A DNA stretch of 64,000 nucleotides, taken from Streptomyces sp. CC0208. Lineage in GTDB: Bacteria; Actinomycetota; Actinomycetes; Streptomycetales; Streptomycetaceae. The DNA lies in NCBI RefSeq assembly GCF_003443735.1, contig NZ_CP031969.1, positions 5,084,001 to 5,148,000 on the forward strand, read 5' to 3'. Position numbers and translations under genes: made by a program. Positions 15,862 through 25,706 of this stretch are shown here, in pieces (position 1 is the stretch's first letter; each line of letters opens with the position of its first letter). The notes below the pieces were generated by a model. It was not told the origin of the DNA, ran no database searches, and was given only the letters and a program-made list of their open reading frames with translations.

Positions 15862-17682
15862 ATGGACCGCTACCCTCCCATCGCCGAACACGGCCTGGTG
15901 GGCGACCTGCAGACGGCCGCGCTCGTCTCGTCGCAAGGCGTCGTGGACTGGTTCGCGGCTCCCCGGTTCGACTCGCCCAGCATCTTCGCCGCCCTGCTCG
16001 ACCACGACGGCGGCGGGTACATGCGGCTGGCCCCCGAGCACCCCGACGCGGCCTGCAAGCAGCTCTACTACCCCGACACGGCCATTTTGGTGACCCGCTT
16101 CATGTCACCGGACGGGGTGGGCGAGGTGGTCGACTTCATGCCTCCCGACCTGACTCGTACCGCCACCGATCGTCACACCCTGATACGCCTCGTACGTGCC
16201 GTGCGAGGCACCGTCGACTTCACGCTCGAATGCCGGCCGCGCTTCGACTACGGCCGGGCCGGGCACCAGCTGGAACTCGACGGGAACAGCGGCCTCTTCC
16301 GGTCCCCAGGGATGGACGCGCACCTGCAGACCACCTTCCCGCTGGAGCGGGACGGCCAGGACGTACGCGGCAGGGTGAGGCTGAAGGCCGGCGAGTCGGG
16401 GGGCGCCGTGTTCACCGTCTGCGCGTCCGGTGGCCAGGCACCCTCGCCCCTCACCGTCGACGGGCTGACCGCGCAGCTCGACGACACCGGCCTCTTCTGG
16501 CAGAACTGGCTGCGCCAGTCCCGCTATCGCGGCCGCTGGCCCGAACTGGTCCACCGTTCCGTCATCACCCTCAAGCTCCTCACCTACGCACCCACCGGCG
16601 CCCTCATCGCGGCGGCCACCATGGGGCTGCCCGAGCAGGTGGGCGGAGAGCGCAACTGGGACTACCGGTTCACCTGGGTGCGCGACAGCGCGCTGTCCGT
16701 GCGCGCCATGCTGGACCTCGGTTTCGTCGAGGAGGCCACCGCCTTCCTCCACTGGCTGGTCGACAGGCTGCAGGAGCGCGAGGGGAAGGAAGAAGAGCCG
16801 CTGCAGACGATGTACCGGGTGGACGGCAACCCCGACCTGCCCGAGGAGACGCTCGAACACTTCGAGGGCTACCGCGGCTCCGCCCCTGTCCGCATCGGCA
16901 ACGGAGCCGCCGACCAGCTCCAACTGGACATCTACGGTGAGGCCCTCTACGCCCTGTCCCAGGGCCGCGAGATCGCGCAGCAGGCCACCTACCGGGGATG
17001 GAAGACGATGGCCAGGACGCTGGACTGGCTCGCCGACCACTGGGACCGGCCGGACGAGGGTATCTGGGAGACCCGCGGCGGGCGCCAGGACTTCACCTAC
17101 AGCCGCGTGATGTCCTGGGCCGCCTTCGACCACGGGCTGAGCCTGGCCGACCACTTCCGCAGGCCCGCCGACCTGGAGAAGTGGCGCGGCGCCAGGGACG
17201 CCGTCCTGGAGCAGGTCATGGAACGCGGCTGGAGCGATCAAGAGGGCGCCTTCGTCCAGCACTACGGCAGCGACGTCCTGGACGCTTCCCTGCTGCTCAT
17301 GCCGAGGGTCCAGTTCATCGCCCCCAGGGACCCGGCCTGGCTCGCCACCCTCGACGCGATGGACCGCAAGCTCGTCTCCGACAGCCTCGTCTACCGCTAC
17401 GACCCGGCGGCCTCGCCGGACGGGCTGCGCGGCTCGGAGGGCACTTTCAGTCTGTGCACGTTCCTCTACGTCGACGCGCTGGCCAGGGCAGGACGGCTGC
17501 CCCAAGCCCGGTACACCTTCGAGAAGATGCAGACGTACGCCAATCATGTCGGGCTGTTCGCCGAGGAGATCGGTCCGAGCGGGGAGCAACTGGGCAACTT
17601 CCCGCAGGCGTTCACCCACCTGTCGCTCATCATGGCGGCCACCACGCTCGACGAGGCGCTCGACGCCGAGCAAGGGCGCTGA
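15862..17682 (+). CDS. Glycoside hydrolase family 15 protein (trehalase/glucoamylase-like)
   Basis: 606 aa. The N-terminal beta domain opens YPPIAEHGLVGDLQTAALVS and contains GVVDWFAAPRFDSPSIFAAL. The (alpha/alpha)6 domain follows with GGERNWDYRFTWVRDSALSV and GEALYALSQGREIA. This subfamily in actinobacteria includes trehalases and releases glucose from alpha-glucosides. There is no signal peptide, so the substrate is intracellular; trehalose is the most likely. ATG at 15862 has GGAG 8 nt upstream; an earlier in-frame codon at 15814 has no support. It begins a tightly packed run with the cyclase (3 bp gap) and gluconokinase. Confidence 0.9.
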   Translation: MDRYPPIAEHGLVGDLQTAALVSSQGVVDWFAAPRFDSPSIFAALLDHDGGGYMRLAPEHPDAACKQLYYPDTAILVTRFMSPDGVGEVVDFMPPDLTRTATDRHTLIRLVRAVRGTVDFTLECRPRFDYGRAGHQLELDGNSGLFRSPGMDAHLQTTFPLERDGQDVRGRVRLKAGESGGAVFTVCASGGQAPSPLTVDGLTAQLDDTGLFWQNWLRQSRYRGRWPELVHRSVITLKLLTYAPTGALIAAATMGLPEQVGGERNWDYRFTWVRDSALSVRAMLDLGFVEEATAFLHWLVDRLQEREGKEEEPLQTMYRVDGNPDLPEETLEHFEGYRGSAPVRIGNGAADQLQLDIYGEALYALSQGREIAQQATYRGWKTMARTLDWLADHWDRPDEGIWETRGGRQDFTYSRVMSWAAFDHGLSLADHFRRPADLEKWRGARDAVLEQVMERGWSDQEGAFVQHYGSDVLDASLLLMPRVQFIAPRDPAWLATLDAMDRKLVSDSLVYRYDPAASPDGLRGSEGTFSLCTFLYVDALARAGRLPQARYTFEKMQTYANHVGLFAEEIGPSGEQLGNFPQAFTHLSLIMAATTLDEALDAEQGR

Positions 17683-17685
17683 CCC

Positions 17686-18630
17686 GTGGCCACCCGGGCC
17701 CGTCCGGCACAAGCGCCACGGCTCACCGAGGACGAGTTCGACGTGCTGTACCGGCGCCTGCTCTCACGCTCCGCCTGGGCGTCGGGGGACCGGGGCGCTC
17801 TGGACGCGCTCACTCCTGCCCGGGTGGTGGCCGCCACCCAGGAGGTGCGGACCGGCCGCACGGTGACGCTCGCCGCGCCGGTGGAGACACGGCCCGGCCC
17901 GGACAATCCGGAGCCCGCGAGACACCGGATGAGCGGGTGGCCCGGCGAAGACGCCGCCGGCGGCCTGCACTTCGCGAGGGACAGCTTCGCGATGAACGTG
18001 CACGGTGACGCCGACAGCCATATCGACGCCCTGTGCCATGTGGTCTACGACGGCACCCTGCACGGCGGCGTGTCCGCGAGCAGCGTCACGGCGGACGGGG
18101 CCACCACGCTCTCCATCGAGGCGGCGCGCGACGGGATCGTCGGACGGGGCGTGCTGCTGGACATCCCGCGGCTGCGCGGCGTGCCGTGGCTCGAGCCGGG
18201 TGATCACGTGACCGCCGACGACCTCGCCGCGGCCGAGACGGCCCAACACCTCCGCGTGGGGGAGGGGGACATCCTCCTCGTCCGGGTGGGCCACCGCCGC
18301 CGCCGCGCCGAACTCGGTCCCTGGCACGCGGCACGTGAGCGTGCCGGGCTCCACCCGTCCGCGCTGGAGTTCCTCGCGGACCGGCGGATCGCCCTGCTCG
18401 GAGGCGACGGCAACAACGACACCGCCCCGAGTTCCACCGAGGGCGTCGAGTTCCCCGTGCATGTCCTGGCGGTGCATGCCATGGGCCTTCACCTGCTGGA
18501 CTACCTGCAGTTCGAGGACCTGGCACCGGTCTGCGAGGCGGAGGGACGCTGGTCCTTCCTCTGCGTGATCGCCCCGCTGAGGCTGCCGGACGCCACCGGG
18601 TCACCGGTCAACCCGATCGCGGTCCTGTGA
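17686..18630 (+). CDS. Cyclase-family (kynurenine formamidase-like) metal hydrolase
   Basis: 314 aa. The PF04199 cyclase fold is marked by the metal motif HGDADSHIDALCHVVYDG, with a later GGDGNNDTAPS segment. The family includes formamidases and isatin hydrolases. GTG at 17686 starts 3 bp after the GH15 stop, and the end overlaps gluconokinase by 4 bp, so the three are translated as a unit. Between a glucose-releasing enzyme and gluconate kinase, hydrolysis of a sugar lactone would fit, but that substrate is inference. Confidence 0.85.
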   Translation: MATRARPAQAPRLTEDEFDVLYRRLLSRSAWASGDRGALDALTPARVVAATQEVRTGRTVTLAAPVETRPGPDNPEPARHRMSGWPGEDAAGGLHFARDSFAMNVHGDADSHIDALCHVVYDGTLHGGVSASSVTADGATTLSIEAARDGIVGRGVLLDIPRLRGVPWLEPGDHVTADDLAAAETAQHLRVGEGDILLVRVGHRRRRAELGPWHAARERAGLHPSALEFLADRRIALLGGDGNNDTAPSSTEGVEFPVHVLAVHAMGLHLLDYLQFEDLAPVCEAEGRWSFLCVIAPLRLPDATGSPVNPIAVL

Positions 18631-19142
18631 TTCCGGTGCCCACGGTCGTGGTCGTCATGGGTGTCTCGGGTTCGGGCAAGTCCACCGTGGGACGACTGCT
18701 CGCCCAGCGGCTCGCGGTCCCCTTTCTGGAGGCGGACGACGTCCACCCGGCCGCGAACCGCGCCAAGATGGCCGGCGGCCACCCACTGGACGACGAGGAT
18801 CGGCGCCCCTGGCTGTCGTCCATCGCCGACTGGATCCGGGACGAACTCGACGCGGGCCGGGGCGGGGTGGTGGCGTGTTCGGCCCTCAAGCACGAGTACC
18901 GGCGTCTGTTCCTCGGTGCGGGCGCGGGCGTGTGGTTCCTGTATCTGGAGCTCGACCAGGGGATGGCCGACCGACGGGTCGCGGGCCGTGCGGACCATTT
19001 CATGCCCGCCCGGCTGGTGGCCTCCCAGTACGCCACCCTCGAACCGCTGCGGCCGGACGAGCCCGGCCTGACCGTCGACGCGATGACCGACCCGCAGACC
19101 ATCGTCGACCAGGCGGTGCGCGCCGTCCGGGAAACGGGGTGA
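18627..19142 (+). CDS. gntK: Gluconokinase
   Basis: 171 aa, the standard length of GntK. The P-loop is VVVVMGVSGSGKSTVGRLLA, followed by FLEADDVHPAANRAKMAGGH, DEDRRPWL, CSALKHEYRRLF and GRADHFMPARLVASQ, all family hallmarks. It phosphorylates D-gluconate to 6-phosphogluconate with ATP, feeding the pentose phosphate pathway. The GTG start overlaps the upstream stop (GTGA), indicating translational coupling to the cyclase gene. Confidence 0.95.
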   Translation: MIPVPTVVVVMGVSGSGKSTVGRLLAQRLAVPFLEADDVHPAANRAKMAGGHPLDDEDRRPWLSSIADWIRDELDAGRGGVVACSALKHEYRRLFLGAGAGVWFLYLELDQGMADRRVAGRADHFMPARLVASQYATLEPLRPDEPGLTVDAMTDPQTIVDQAVRAVRETG

Positions 19143-19315
19143 CCGGTCATGTTCGACTCCGTCCGGTCGCCGCCGCCCGACCCACCCGATAGTTTGGCAG
19201 TTGGCGATGAATGTCCTGATTGCGTGAGTGTCCGTCCGCAACAGCACAGCCCGCAGGCCCATCGGCGGGGGCTACGGCCAGGACATGCCGACGACTCCTA
19301 GAACGGGACCCCCTC

Positions 19316-20895
19316 ATGGCTGACGACCAGCACTACGACGTCATCATCATCGGTACGGGAGCGGGCGGCGGTACGCTCGCCCACCGGCTGGCCCCACCGG
19401 CAAACGGGTCCTGATCCTGGAACGCGGCGGCTATCTGCCGCGGGAGCGGGACAACTGGGACTCCACCGCCGTCTTCGTCAAGGGCAAGTACCGCGCCCCC
19501 GAGTTCTGGTACGACAAGCACGGCAAGGAGTTCCCCCCGGAGGTCAACTACTACGTCGGCGGCAACACCAAGTTCTACGGCGCCGCGCTCTTCCGGCTCC
19601 GGCCCGAGGACTTCGGCGAACTGCGCCACCACGACGGCATCTCTCCGGCGTGGCCGATCCGCTACGAGGACCTGGAGCCGTACTACACCCAGGCCGAGCA
19701 CCTCTACCTGGTGCACGGCCGCCACGGCGAGGACCCCACCGCGGGGCCGACCAGCGCGCAGTACGCCTACCCGCCGGTCGAGCACGAGGCGCGCATCCAG
19801 CAGCTCAGCGACGATCTGGGAAAGGCCGGCCTGCACCCCTTCCACCTGCCGATCGGCGTGAACCTCGCCCAGGACGAGCACGGCCTGGCCACCCACGACA
19901 GCGTCTGCATCCGCTGCGACCGGGTCGACGGCTTCCCCTGCCTGGTGGGCGCCAAGTCCGACGCGCAGGTGATCTGCGTCGACCCGGCCCTGACGTACGA
20001 CAACGTCACGATGGTGACCGAGGCGAACGTGCGGCGCCTGGAGACCGACCCGACCGGACGCACCGTCACCGGGGTCGTCGCCGAACTCCGCAACGGAGTG
20101 ACCGAACAGTTCAGCGCCGACATCGTGGTGGTCGCCGCCGGAGCGGTCAACTCCGCCGTTCTGCTGCTGCGTTCGGCCAACGACAAGCACCCCGGCGGCC
20201 TGGCCAACAGCTCGGACGTGGTGGGACGCCACTACATGCGTCACAACAACCTGGCGCTGATGGCGGTGTCGAAGGAACCGAACCCCACCAGATTCCAGAA
20301 GACCCTGGCGCTGAACGACTGGTACCTGGGCGCGGACGACTGGGAGTATCCGCTCGGCGGCATCCAGATGCTCGGCAAGTCGGACGCCGACCAGATCCAC
20401 GGCGAGGCGCCGCGCTGGGCGGGGGCGGTCATGCCCGACATGCCCTTCGAGGTACTGGCTCACCACGCCGTCGACTTCTGGCTGTGCGGGGAGGACCTCC
20501 CCCTGCCCGAGAGCCGGGTCACCCTCGGCAAGGACGACGCCATCCACCTGTCTCTCGACGAGAAGAACAACATCGCCGGTCTCAAGCGCCTCCAGCACAA
20601 GCTCCGGGGGATGCTCGGGCACCTGGGCATGCACGAGCACCACCTGCTGGATCACAGCATCTATCTGCACAAGGGCATGCCGATCGGTGCCACCGCGCAC
20701 CAGGCCGGCACCGTGCGGTTCGGCGACGACCCTCGCAGCTCGGCCCTCGACGTCAACTGCAAGGCCCACGACCTCGACAACCTCTACGTCGTGGACACCA
20801 GCTTCTTCCCCAGCATCGGCGCGGTGAACCCGTCACTGACGGCCATCGCCAACGCCCTGCGGGTGGGCGACCACATCGCCGCCCGGCTGAGCTGA
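19316..20895 (+). pseudogene. GMC-family FAD oxidoreductase, single frameshift
   Basis: The ATG at 19316 opens DVIIIGTGAGGGTLAHRLAP (FAD-binding GxGxxG). One base is missing from a C-run at 19392-19395, and the protein continues in the next frame with TGKRVLILERGG through GGNTKFYGAALFRLRPEDFG to the GMC C-terminal domain. That domain carries the active-site His (GATAHQAGTVRFGDDPRSSA) and Asn (SIGAVNPSLTAIANALRVG). Apart from this base the gene is complete, about 526 aa, with no other lesion. Related enzymes oxidise glucose, gluconate or other alcohols. Either a recent inactivation or a sequencing error. It converges with cydB 38 bp away. Confidence 0.85.
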
Positions 20896-20932
20896 CGAGG
20901 GCTCCGTCGCCCGGTGAACCGGCTGAGCACCG

Positions 20933-21973
20933 CTACAGGTTGTCGCCGGGGGCCCGGGCGGCCCGGGTGTCGGCGTCGCTGAGCTCCTCCAGCTCACCCA
21001 TCGTGTCGAGCCGGTAGAGGAGTACCAGCGCCGGACCGACCAACACGATCGCGACGGCCGTGACGATCACCAGCCAGCGCAGAGTATGGGCGGCCCCGGC
21101 CGCCTCGGCCACCGTCAGGGACTCGGGCAGCAGGTACGGCCGCTGCGCGCAGCCCCAGGCGCCGACGACCAGCGCGACGCTCGCCACCGAGGTATGGCGG
21201 GACCAGCCGTACGACCGGCGCCACACGAGCAGCACCGTGGCCAGACCGCAGACCGCGGCCAGAATGACCAACAGCAGTCCCAGGCCGCCGGTGAGGCCGT
21301 CCCAGACATACCGGGCGTCGTTGTGGGTGACAGGCAAGGCGATGAGTGCGAGGACGACCACCACGGCGAAGGCGATCAACACCCGCACCCGGAAGTAGTC
21401 GACAAGGTCGTCGGCGCCGAACCGCAGGGCGTCGGAACACAGGAAGACCGCTCCGAGGAACGCGGTGGCGGCGATGGCCAGCAGCCCCACGAGGACGGAG
21501 GTGCCGTTGGCCCAGGCGTCCGTGGAGGCGGTGGTGCCGGGCTTGACCCGGCCGGAGGCGATGCCACCGAGCACCGCCCCGAAGAAGAACGGCGTGAGCA
21601 GCGACGAGATGGCGAACACCGCGCCGTAGATCCGTTGTTGGGCCAGGCGGCGGGTCGGCTTGCGCAGGGCGAACCCGGCGCCGCGGAGGACCAGTCCGAC
21701 GGCGGCCAGGGCGAGCGGCAGCCACATCGCGGAGAAGACGGTCTGGAATAGCGTCGGGAAACCGGTCCACATGATCACCAGAATGAAGATCAACCAGACG
21801 TTGTTGACCTCCCAGACCGGTGCCATGGCGTGGTCGATCAGCCAACGGGACCGCTTGCCCCGCTCCGCGCCGCCGGCCAGGAGATCCCAGAAGCCCGCGC
21901 CGTAGTCGGTGCCTCCGGCGCAGGCGTAGGCGGCGATCGCGAGCACCAGTACCCATGCGATGAAGTCGGCCAT
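20933..21973 (-). CDS. cydB: Cytochrome bd-type quinol oxidase subunit II
   Basis: 346 aa. About eight to nine helices, opening with MADFIAWVLVLAIAAYACAG and GTDYGAGFWDLLAGG, then HAMAPVWEVNNVWLIFILVI and TGFPTLFQTVFSAMWLPLAL, the CydB signature. ATG at 21973 overlaps the cydA stop by one base (TGATG). Forms the membrane oxidase with CydA, reducing O2 with electrons from quinol. It is last in the order SDR, NDH-2, cydA, cydB. Confidence 0.95.
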   Translation of the reverse strand: MADFIAWVLVLAIAAYACAGGTDYGAGFWDLLAGGAERGKRSRWLIDHAMAPVWEVNNVWLIFILVIMWTGFPTLFQTVFSAMWLPLALAAVGLVLRGAGFALRKPTRRLAQQRIYGAVFAISSLLTPFFFGAVLGGIASGRVKPGTTASTDAWANGTSVLVGLLAIAATAFLGAVFLCSDALRFGADDLVDYFRVRVLIAFAVVVVLALIALPVTHNDARYVWDGLTGGLGLLLVILAAVCGLATVLLVWRRSYGWSRHTSVASVALVVGAWGCAQRPYLLPESLTVAEAAGAAHTLRWLVIVTAVAIVLVGPALVLLYRLDTMGELEELSDADTRAARAPGDNL

Positions 21974-23460
21974 CACGACTCACCGCCAAAGGTGCGGCCG
22001 GACGTGCCACCAGGCGCCGCCCCGGAGGCTGTGGGCTCGGGCTCGCTTCTGGGTCCGTAGGGGGTGTCGGTCTCCGGCGACAGTTCGGCGCGGGCGGCGG
22101 CCGAGCCCTCGTCGGCGATGCGCCAGCGGGTGCGCATCTTCAGAACGACCGCGAGGAACGCGCCGATGACGGCCACGTACACGACCACGACGATGCCGAG
22201 CATCGCCCACAACGATCCGGCGCGCGTGCTGGTCACCGCCTCCGAGACCCTCATGTGCTGGTAGACGATCCAGGGCTGGCGGCCGACCTCCGTGGTGATC
22301 CACCCACACTCGACGGTGACCAGGCAGGCGAGGCCCGCGAGCGCGGCGCAGCGGTAGAACCAGCGGCTGCCGGGGTTGTCCCGATGCCGCCACCAGGACC
22401 AGGCGTACCAGAGCGCGAGCAGGATCAGCAGGCTGCCGATGGTGACCATGATGTCGAAGGCCCAGTGGGCGATGGTGGCCTGGACGGCGGTGGGGCGGTC
22501 GGAGGCCGGCACCGACGTCAGCCCGGTCACCTGGGTGCTGGGCTTGAAGCCGGCGAGGATCGAGTCCAGCTGGGGGATCTTGAGTCCGCCGGAGATCGTC
22601 CCGTCGCTGTTCAGCCGTCCGAACATGTACTCGGGTACGTGGGTGTCGGTCTTCCAGACGATCTCCGTGGCGGCGAACTTGATCGGCTGCTTGTGGAAGA
22701 CGGCGCGGGCGGCGGAGTCGCCGAGCATGAACTGGACCGGTGTGAGGATCGCGGCCACCGTGAACGGCAGCGTGAATCCGAGCCGGTGGTAGCGGTCTCG
22801 GCGCCCGCGCAGCCAGCCGACCGCGTACACACCGGCGACCACGTAACCGGCGGTCAGGAGCATCGCGACGACGAAGTGCCAGTACTCCGGGCCGAACATC
22901 GGTGTGAAGATCGCCTGCCGCACGTCGACGTGGATCGGCTTGCCCTGGGAGTCGAGGCTGAAGCCCTGGGGGGTGTTCATCCAGGAGTTGGCCGCGATGA
23001 TGCCGAAGGCCCCCATCAGTGCGGCCAGCGGCAGCGGCACCGCGAGCCAGAAGTGCGTCCAGGGCTTGAGCCGGCGCCAGCCGTAGAGGTAGATGGCGAT
23101 CAGGACGGCCTCCAGGAAGAACGCCCACGCCTCGACGCCGAACCCGAGGCCGAAGACGTCTCCCCAGCGGCCCATCATGCCCGGCCACAGCAGGCCGAAC
23201 TCGAAGGACAGCACGGTGCCGGTGATGATGCCGATCGCGAACTGGACAGCCATCACCGCCGACCAGCGCCGGGCGAGTTTGAGGGCGACGGCGTCATCGC
23301 GGCGGAGTGCCCGGTGGTGCATGAGCAGCGTGATGAACGGCAGTGCCACGCCGAAGGGGACCAGCAGGATGTGCGTGGCCAGGGTGAAGGCCATCAGCTC
23401 CCGGGCCGGGAGGAGTTGGGCCGGAGTGCTGTTCGTCAGAAGGGCAGCGGTGCTGAGCAT
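21973..23460 (-). CDS. cydA: Cytochrome bd-type quinol oxidase subunit I
   Basis: 495 aa. Nine helices with LMAFTLATHILLVPFGVALP (heme His), FGLLWPGMMGRWGDVFG, EAWAFFLEAVLIAIYLYGW, ANSWMNTPQGF and the quinol/heme region GWITTEVGRQPWIVY. The Q-loop is short, as in bacterial bd enzymes outside the enterobacterial type. ATG at 23460 with GAGG 7 nt upstream. No cydCD assembly genes are present in the window, so heme insertion would depend on genes elsewhere. It is 59 bp from the NDH-2 gene on the same strand. Confidence 0.96.
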   Translation of the reverse strand: MLSTAALLTNSTPAQLLPARELMAFTLATHILLVPFGVALPFITLLMHHRALRRDDAVALKLARRWSAVMAVQFAIGIITGTVLSFEFGLLWPGMMGRWGDVFGLGFGVEAWAFFLEAVLIAIYLYGWRRLKPWTHFWLAVPLPLAALMGAFGIIAANSWMNTPQGFSLDSQGKPIHVDVRQAIFTPMFGPEYWHFVVAMLLTAGYVVAGVYAVGWLRGRRDRYHRLGFTLPFTVAAILTPVQFMLGDSAARAVFHKQPIKFAATEIVWKTDTHVPEYMFGRLNSDGTISGGLKIPQLDSILAGFKPSTQVTGLTSVPASDRPTAVQATIAHWAFDIMVTIGSLLILLALWYAWSWWRHRDNPGSRWFYRCAALAGLACLVTVECGWITTEVGRQPWIVYQHMRVSEAVTSTRAGSLWAMLGIVVVVYVAVIGAFLAVVLKMRTRWRIADEGSAAARAELSPETDTPYGPRSEPEPTASGAAPGGTSGRTFGGES

Positions 23461-23519
23461 GTTCGCCTCGATGGTCTGCCGTACGGGGGGACTGACAGGG
23501 GACGTCGGCGGGGGTGTTC

Positions 23520-24857
23520 TCAGGAGGGAGGAGACGTCTTCGGCCCGACGGCCCGTGCCGCCGGTACTTCGGTGTCCGTCATGGTGCAGGCGCGTTCGCG
23601 GCGCGAGCTGGTGGCGAAGGCGACGGACCAGCCGAGTACCGCTCCCAGCCTGCTGCGGAAGCCGGTGAGGAAGGCCAGGTGGATGAAGAGCCAGGCCAGC
23701 CAGCCGGTGAAGCCCGTCAGATGCACCGGCCCGGCCTTGACCACGGCCCGGCCACGGGCGATGTAGGCGGCACTGCCGAGATCCACGTACTTGAAGGGCT
23801 TCGGCTTCTTCGTCCTGCCTTCGACGGCGTGGCGCACACTCCGGCCCGCGTACGCCCCCGACTGCATGGCGACCTCGGCCAGGCCCGGCAGTCCGTCCAG
23901 GCTCATCACATCGCCCGTGACGCGGATCTCCGGACGGCCGGGGACGGTGAGGTCGGGTTCGACGAGGATGCGTCCGGCCCGGTCCTGTTCGGCGCCGGTC
24001 GCCCGGGCCAGCGCAGCCGCGATCGGCGGCGCCTCGACGCCCGCCGTCCACAGCACGGTGCGTGCGCCGAACCGGGTCGTCCTGCCGTCGCGGTCTCGTA
24101 CCGTCAGGCCGTGGGCGTCGATGTCGGTCACCCTCGTGCCCAGGTGAAGCTCCACACCGAGGTGCTGCAGGCTTCGCGCCGCACGGTGGGCCAGCGCGGG
24201 TCCGAACCCCCCGAGCACCGCGTCGGACCCCTCGAACAGCAGCACCCGGGCATGGGCGGGGTCGAGCCTGCGGAACTCCCGGTCGAGCGTGTGGCCGGCG
24301 ATTTCCCGGATCTGTCCGGCGAGTTCGACACCGGTCGGCCCGCCGCCGACGAGCGCGAAGGTGAGCCACCGCTTTCGCTCCCGGTCGTTCGCCGCCGTTT
24401 CGGCCATCTCGAACGCCCGGTAGATCCGGCGGCGGATGTCCAGCGCGTCGTCCAGGGTCTTCATGCCAGGGGCGTGGGCGGCGAACTCGTCGTGCCCGAA
24501 GTAGGACTGCCGCATGCCCACCGCGACGATCAGATCGTCGTAAGGCAGCTGGACGACGCCACCCCCGGGCCGCCGTGCGTGCACCAGCCGGGCGTCGGCG
24601 TCCACGTCGGTGGCCTCGGCCAGCACGCAGCGCACGTTGTGATGGCGGCGCAGGACCGCGCGGAGCGGCTGCGCGATCTGCCCTTCGGACAGGATTCCGG
24701 AGGCGCACTGATAGAGCAGCGGTTGGAAGAGGTGGTGGGCGTGGCGGTCGACCACGGTCACCGCGACCGGTGACTTCCGCAGGGCACGGGCGGCGAACAG
24801 CCCCGCGAACCCCCCGCCGAGGATCACCACCCTGCGGGGCGTGATGTGATCCTGCAT
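23520..24857 (-). CDS. Type II NADH:quinone oxidoreductase (NDH-2-like)
   Basis: 445 aa. N-terminal FAD site RRVVILGGGFAGLFAARAL, then HHLFQPLLYQCASGILSEGQ. The NAD site is FALVGGGPTGVELAGQIREI, followed by VLWTAGVEAPPIAAALAR, the second FAD motif TGDVMSLDGLPGLAEVAMQSG, and a hydrophobic C-terminal membrane anchor (LAWLFIHLAFLTGF). Oxidises NADH and reduces quinone without proton pumping. With cydAB on the same transcript it makes a minimal NADH-to-O2 chain. ATG at 24857 is 6 bp after the SDR stop. Confidence 0.93.
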   Translation of the reverse strand: MQDHITPRRVVILGGGFAGLFAARALRKSPVAVTVVDRHAHHLFQPLLYQCASGILSEGQIAQPLRAVLRRHHNVRCVLAEATDVDADARLVHARRPGGGVVQLPYDDLIVAVGMRQSYFGHDEFAAHAPGMKTLDDALDIRRRIYRAFEMAETAANDRERKRWLTFALVGGGPTGVELAGQIREIAGHTLDREFRRLDPAHARVLLFEGSDAVLGGFGPALAHRAARSLQHLGVELHLGTRVTDIDAHGLTVRDRDGRTTRFGARTVLWTAGVEAPPIAAALARATGAEQDRAGRILVEPDLTVPGRPEIRVTGDVMSLDGLPGLAEVAMQSGAYAGRSVRHAVEGRTKKPKPFKYVDLGSAAYIARGRAVVKAGPVHLTGFTGWLAWLFIHLAFLTGFRSRLGAVLGWSVAFATSSRRERACTMTDTEVPAARAVGPKTSPPS

Positions 24858-24863
24858 CCGAGA

Positions 24864-25706
24864 TCAGCCCCCGGTGGCGAAGCCGGGAAAGAGCGTCATC
24901 CCGCCGTCGACGTAAAGGGTGGTGCCGACGACGTAGTCGAGCAGATCGGAGGCCACGGCGACGACGGCGTTGGCGATGTCCTCCGGGTCGCCCACGCGGC
25001 GGTACGGGATCAGTCGCAGCAGGTCGGCCTCGGCCTCGGGGGTGGACCAGGCGTCGCGGTTGATCGGTGTGCGGATGGCACCGGGCGCCACGGCGTTGAC
25101 CCTGATCCGCTTCGGGGCCAGCTCCTGGGCCAGGGTCTGCATCAGCATGCCCACGCCGCCCTTGGAGGAGGCGTAGTTCACGTGCCCCGACCACGGGACG
25201 ACCTGGTGGACCGAGCTCATGCAGATGATCTTTCCCGCCGAACGGGAGACCTCCTCGACCACACCGCGCCGGACGAACTCCTTGGCGGCCTCCCGCGCGC
25301 ACAGGAACTGGCCCGTCAGGTTGACGTCGATGACCTTCTGCCACTGGGCGAGGGTCATCTCCGTCACGGCCGAGTCCCGTTGGAGGCCCGCGTTGGCCAC
25401 CATGATGTCGATCGTGCCGAACTCCTCGACCATGCGCGCGACCATGGCGGTCACCTGGCCCTCGTCGGACACGTCGGCCTCGTGGGCGTACGCGCGGACG
25501 CCGAAGCTCTCGATCTCCTTGACGACGTTCTCGGCATCCTCGGCGCCGACGACGTAGTTCACCACGACGTCCGCTCCGGCCCGGCCCAGGGCGATGGCGG
25601 TCGCCAGGCCGATGCCCGAGTTGGCGCCGGTCACCAGCGCCTTCTGTCCCCTGAGAAGCTGCGCGGACACCGTCCCGCGGCTCTCGTTGACGTTTGCTGC
25701 CACCAC
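24864..25706 (-). CDS. SDR oxidoreductase, glucose 1-dehydrogenase-like
   Basis: 280 aa. Rossmann motif LVTGANSGIGLATAIALGRA, NNAG-type motif IMVANAG, catalytic Ser-Tyr-Lys in ICMSSVHQVVPWSGHVNYAS followed by Lys, VNAVAPGAIRTPINRDAW, and the C-terminal DYVVGTTLYVDGGMTLFPGF. The last segment is characteristic of the glucose 1-dehydrogenase branch of classical SDRs. GTG at 25706 (or 25703) with GGAGAG 6 nt upstream. First gene of the four-gene run ending in cydB. NADH from sugar oxidation could enter NDH-2 directly. Confidence 0.9.
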   Translation of the reverse strand: MVAANVNESRGTVSAQLLRGQKALVTGANSGIGLATAIALGRAGADVVVNYVVGAEDAENVVKEIESFGVRAYAHEADVSDEGQVTAMVARMVEEFGTIDIMVANAGLQRDSAVTEMTLAQWQKVIDVNLTGQFLCAREAAKEFVRRGVVEEVSRSAGKIICMSSVHQVVPWSGHVNYASSKGGVGMLMQTLAQELAPKRIRVNAVAPGAIRTPINRDAWSTPEAEADLLRLIPYRRVGDPEDIANAVVAVASDLLDYVVGTTLYVDGGMTLFPGFATGG

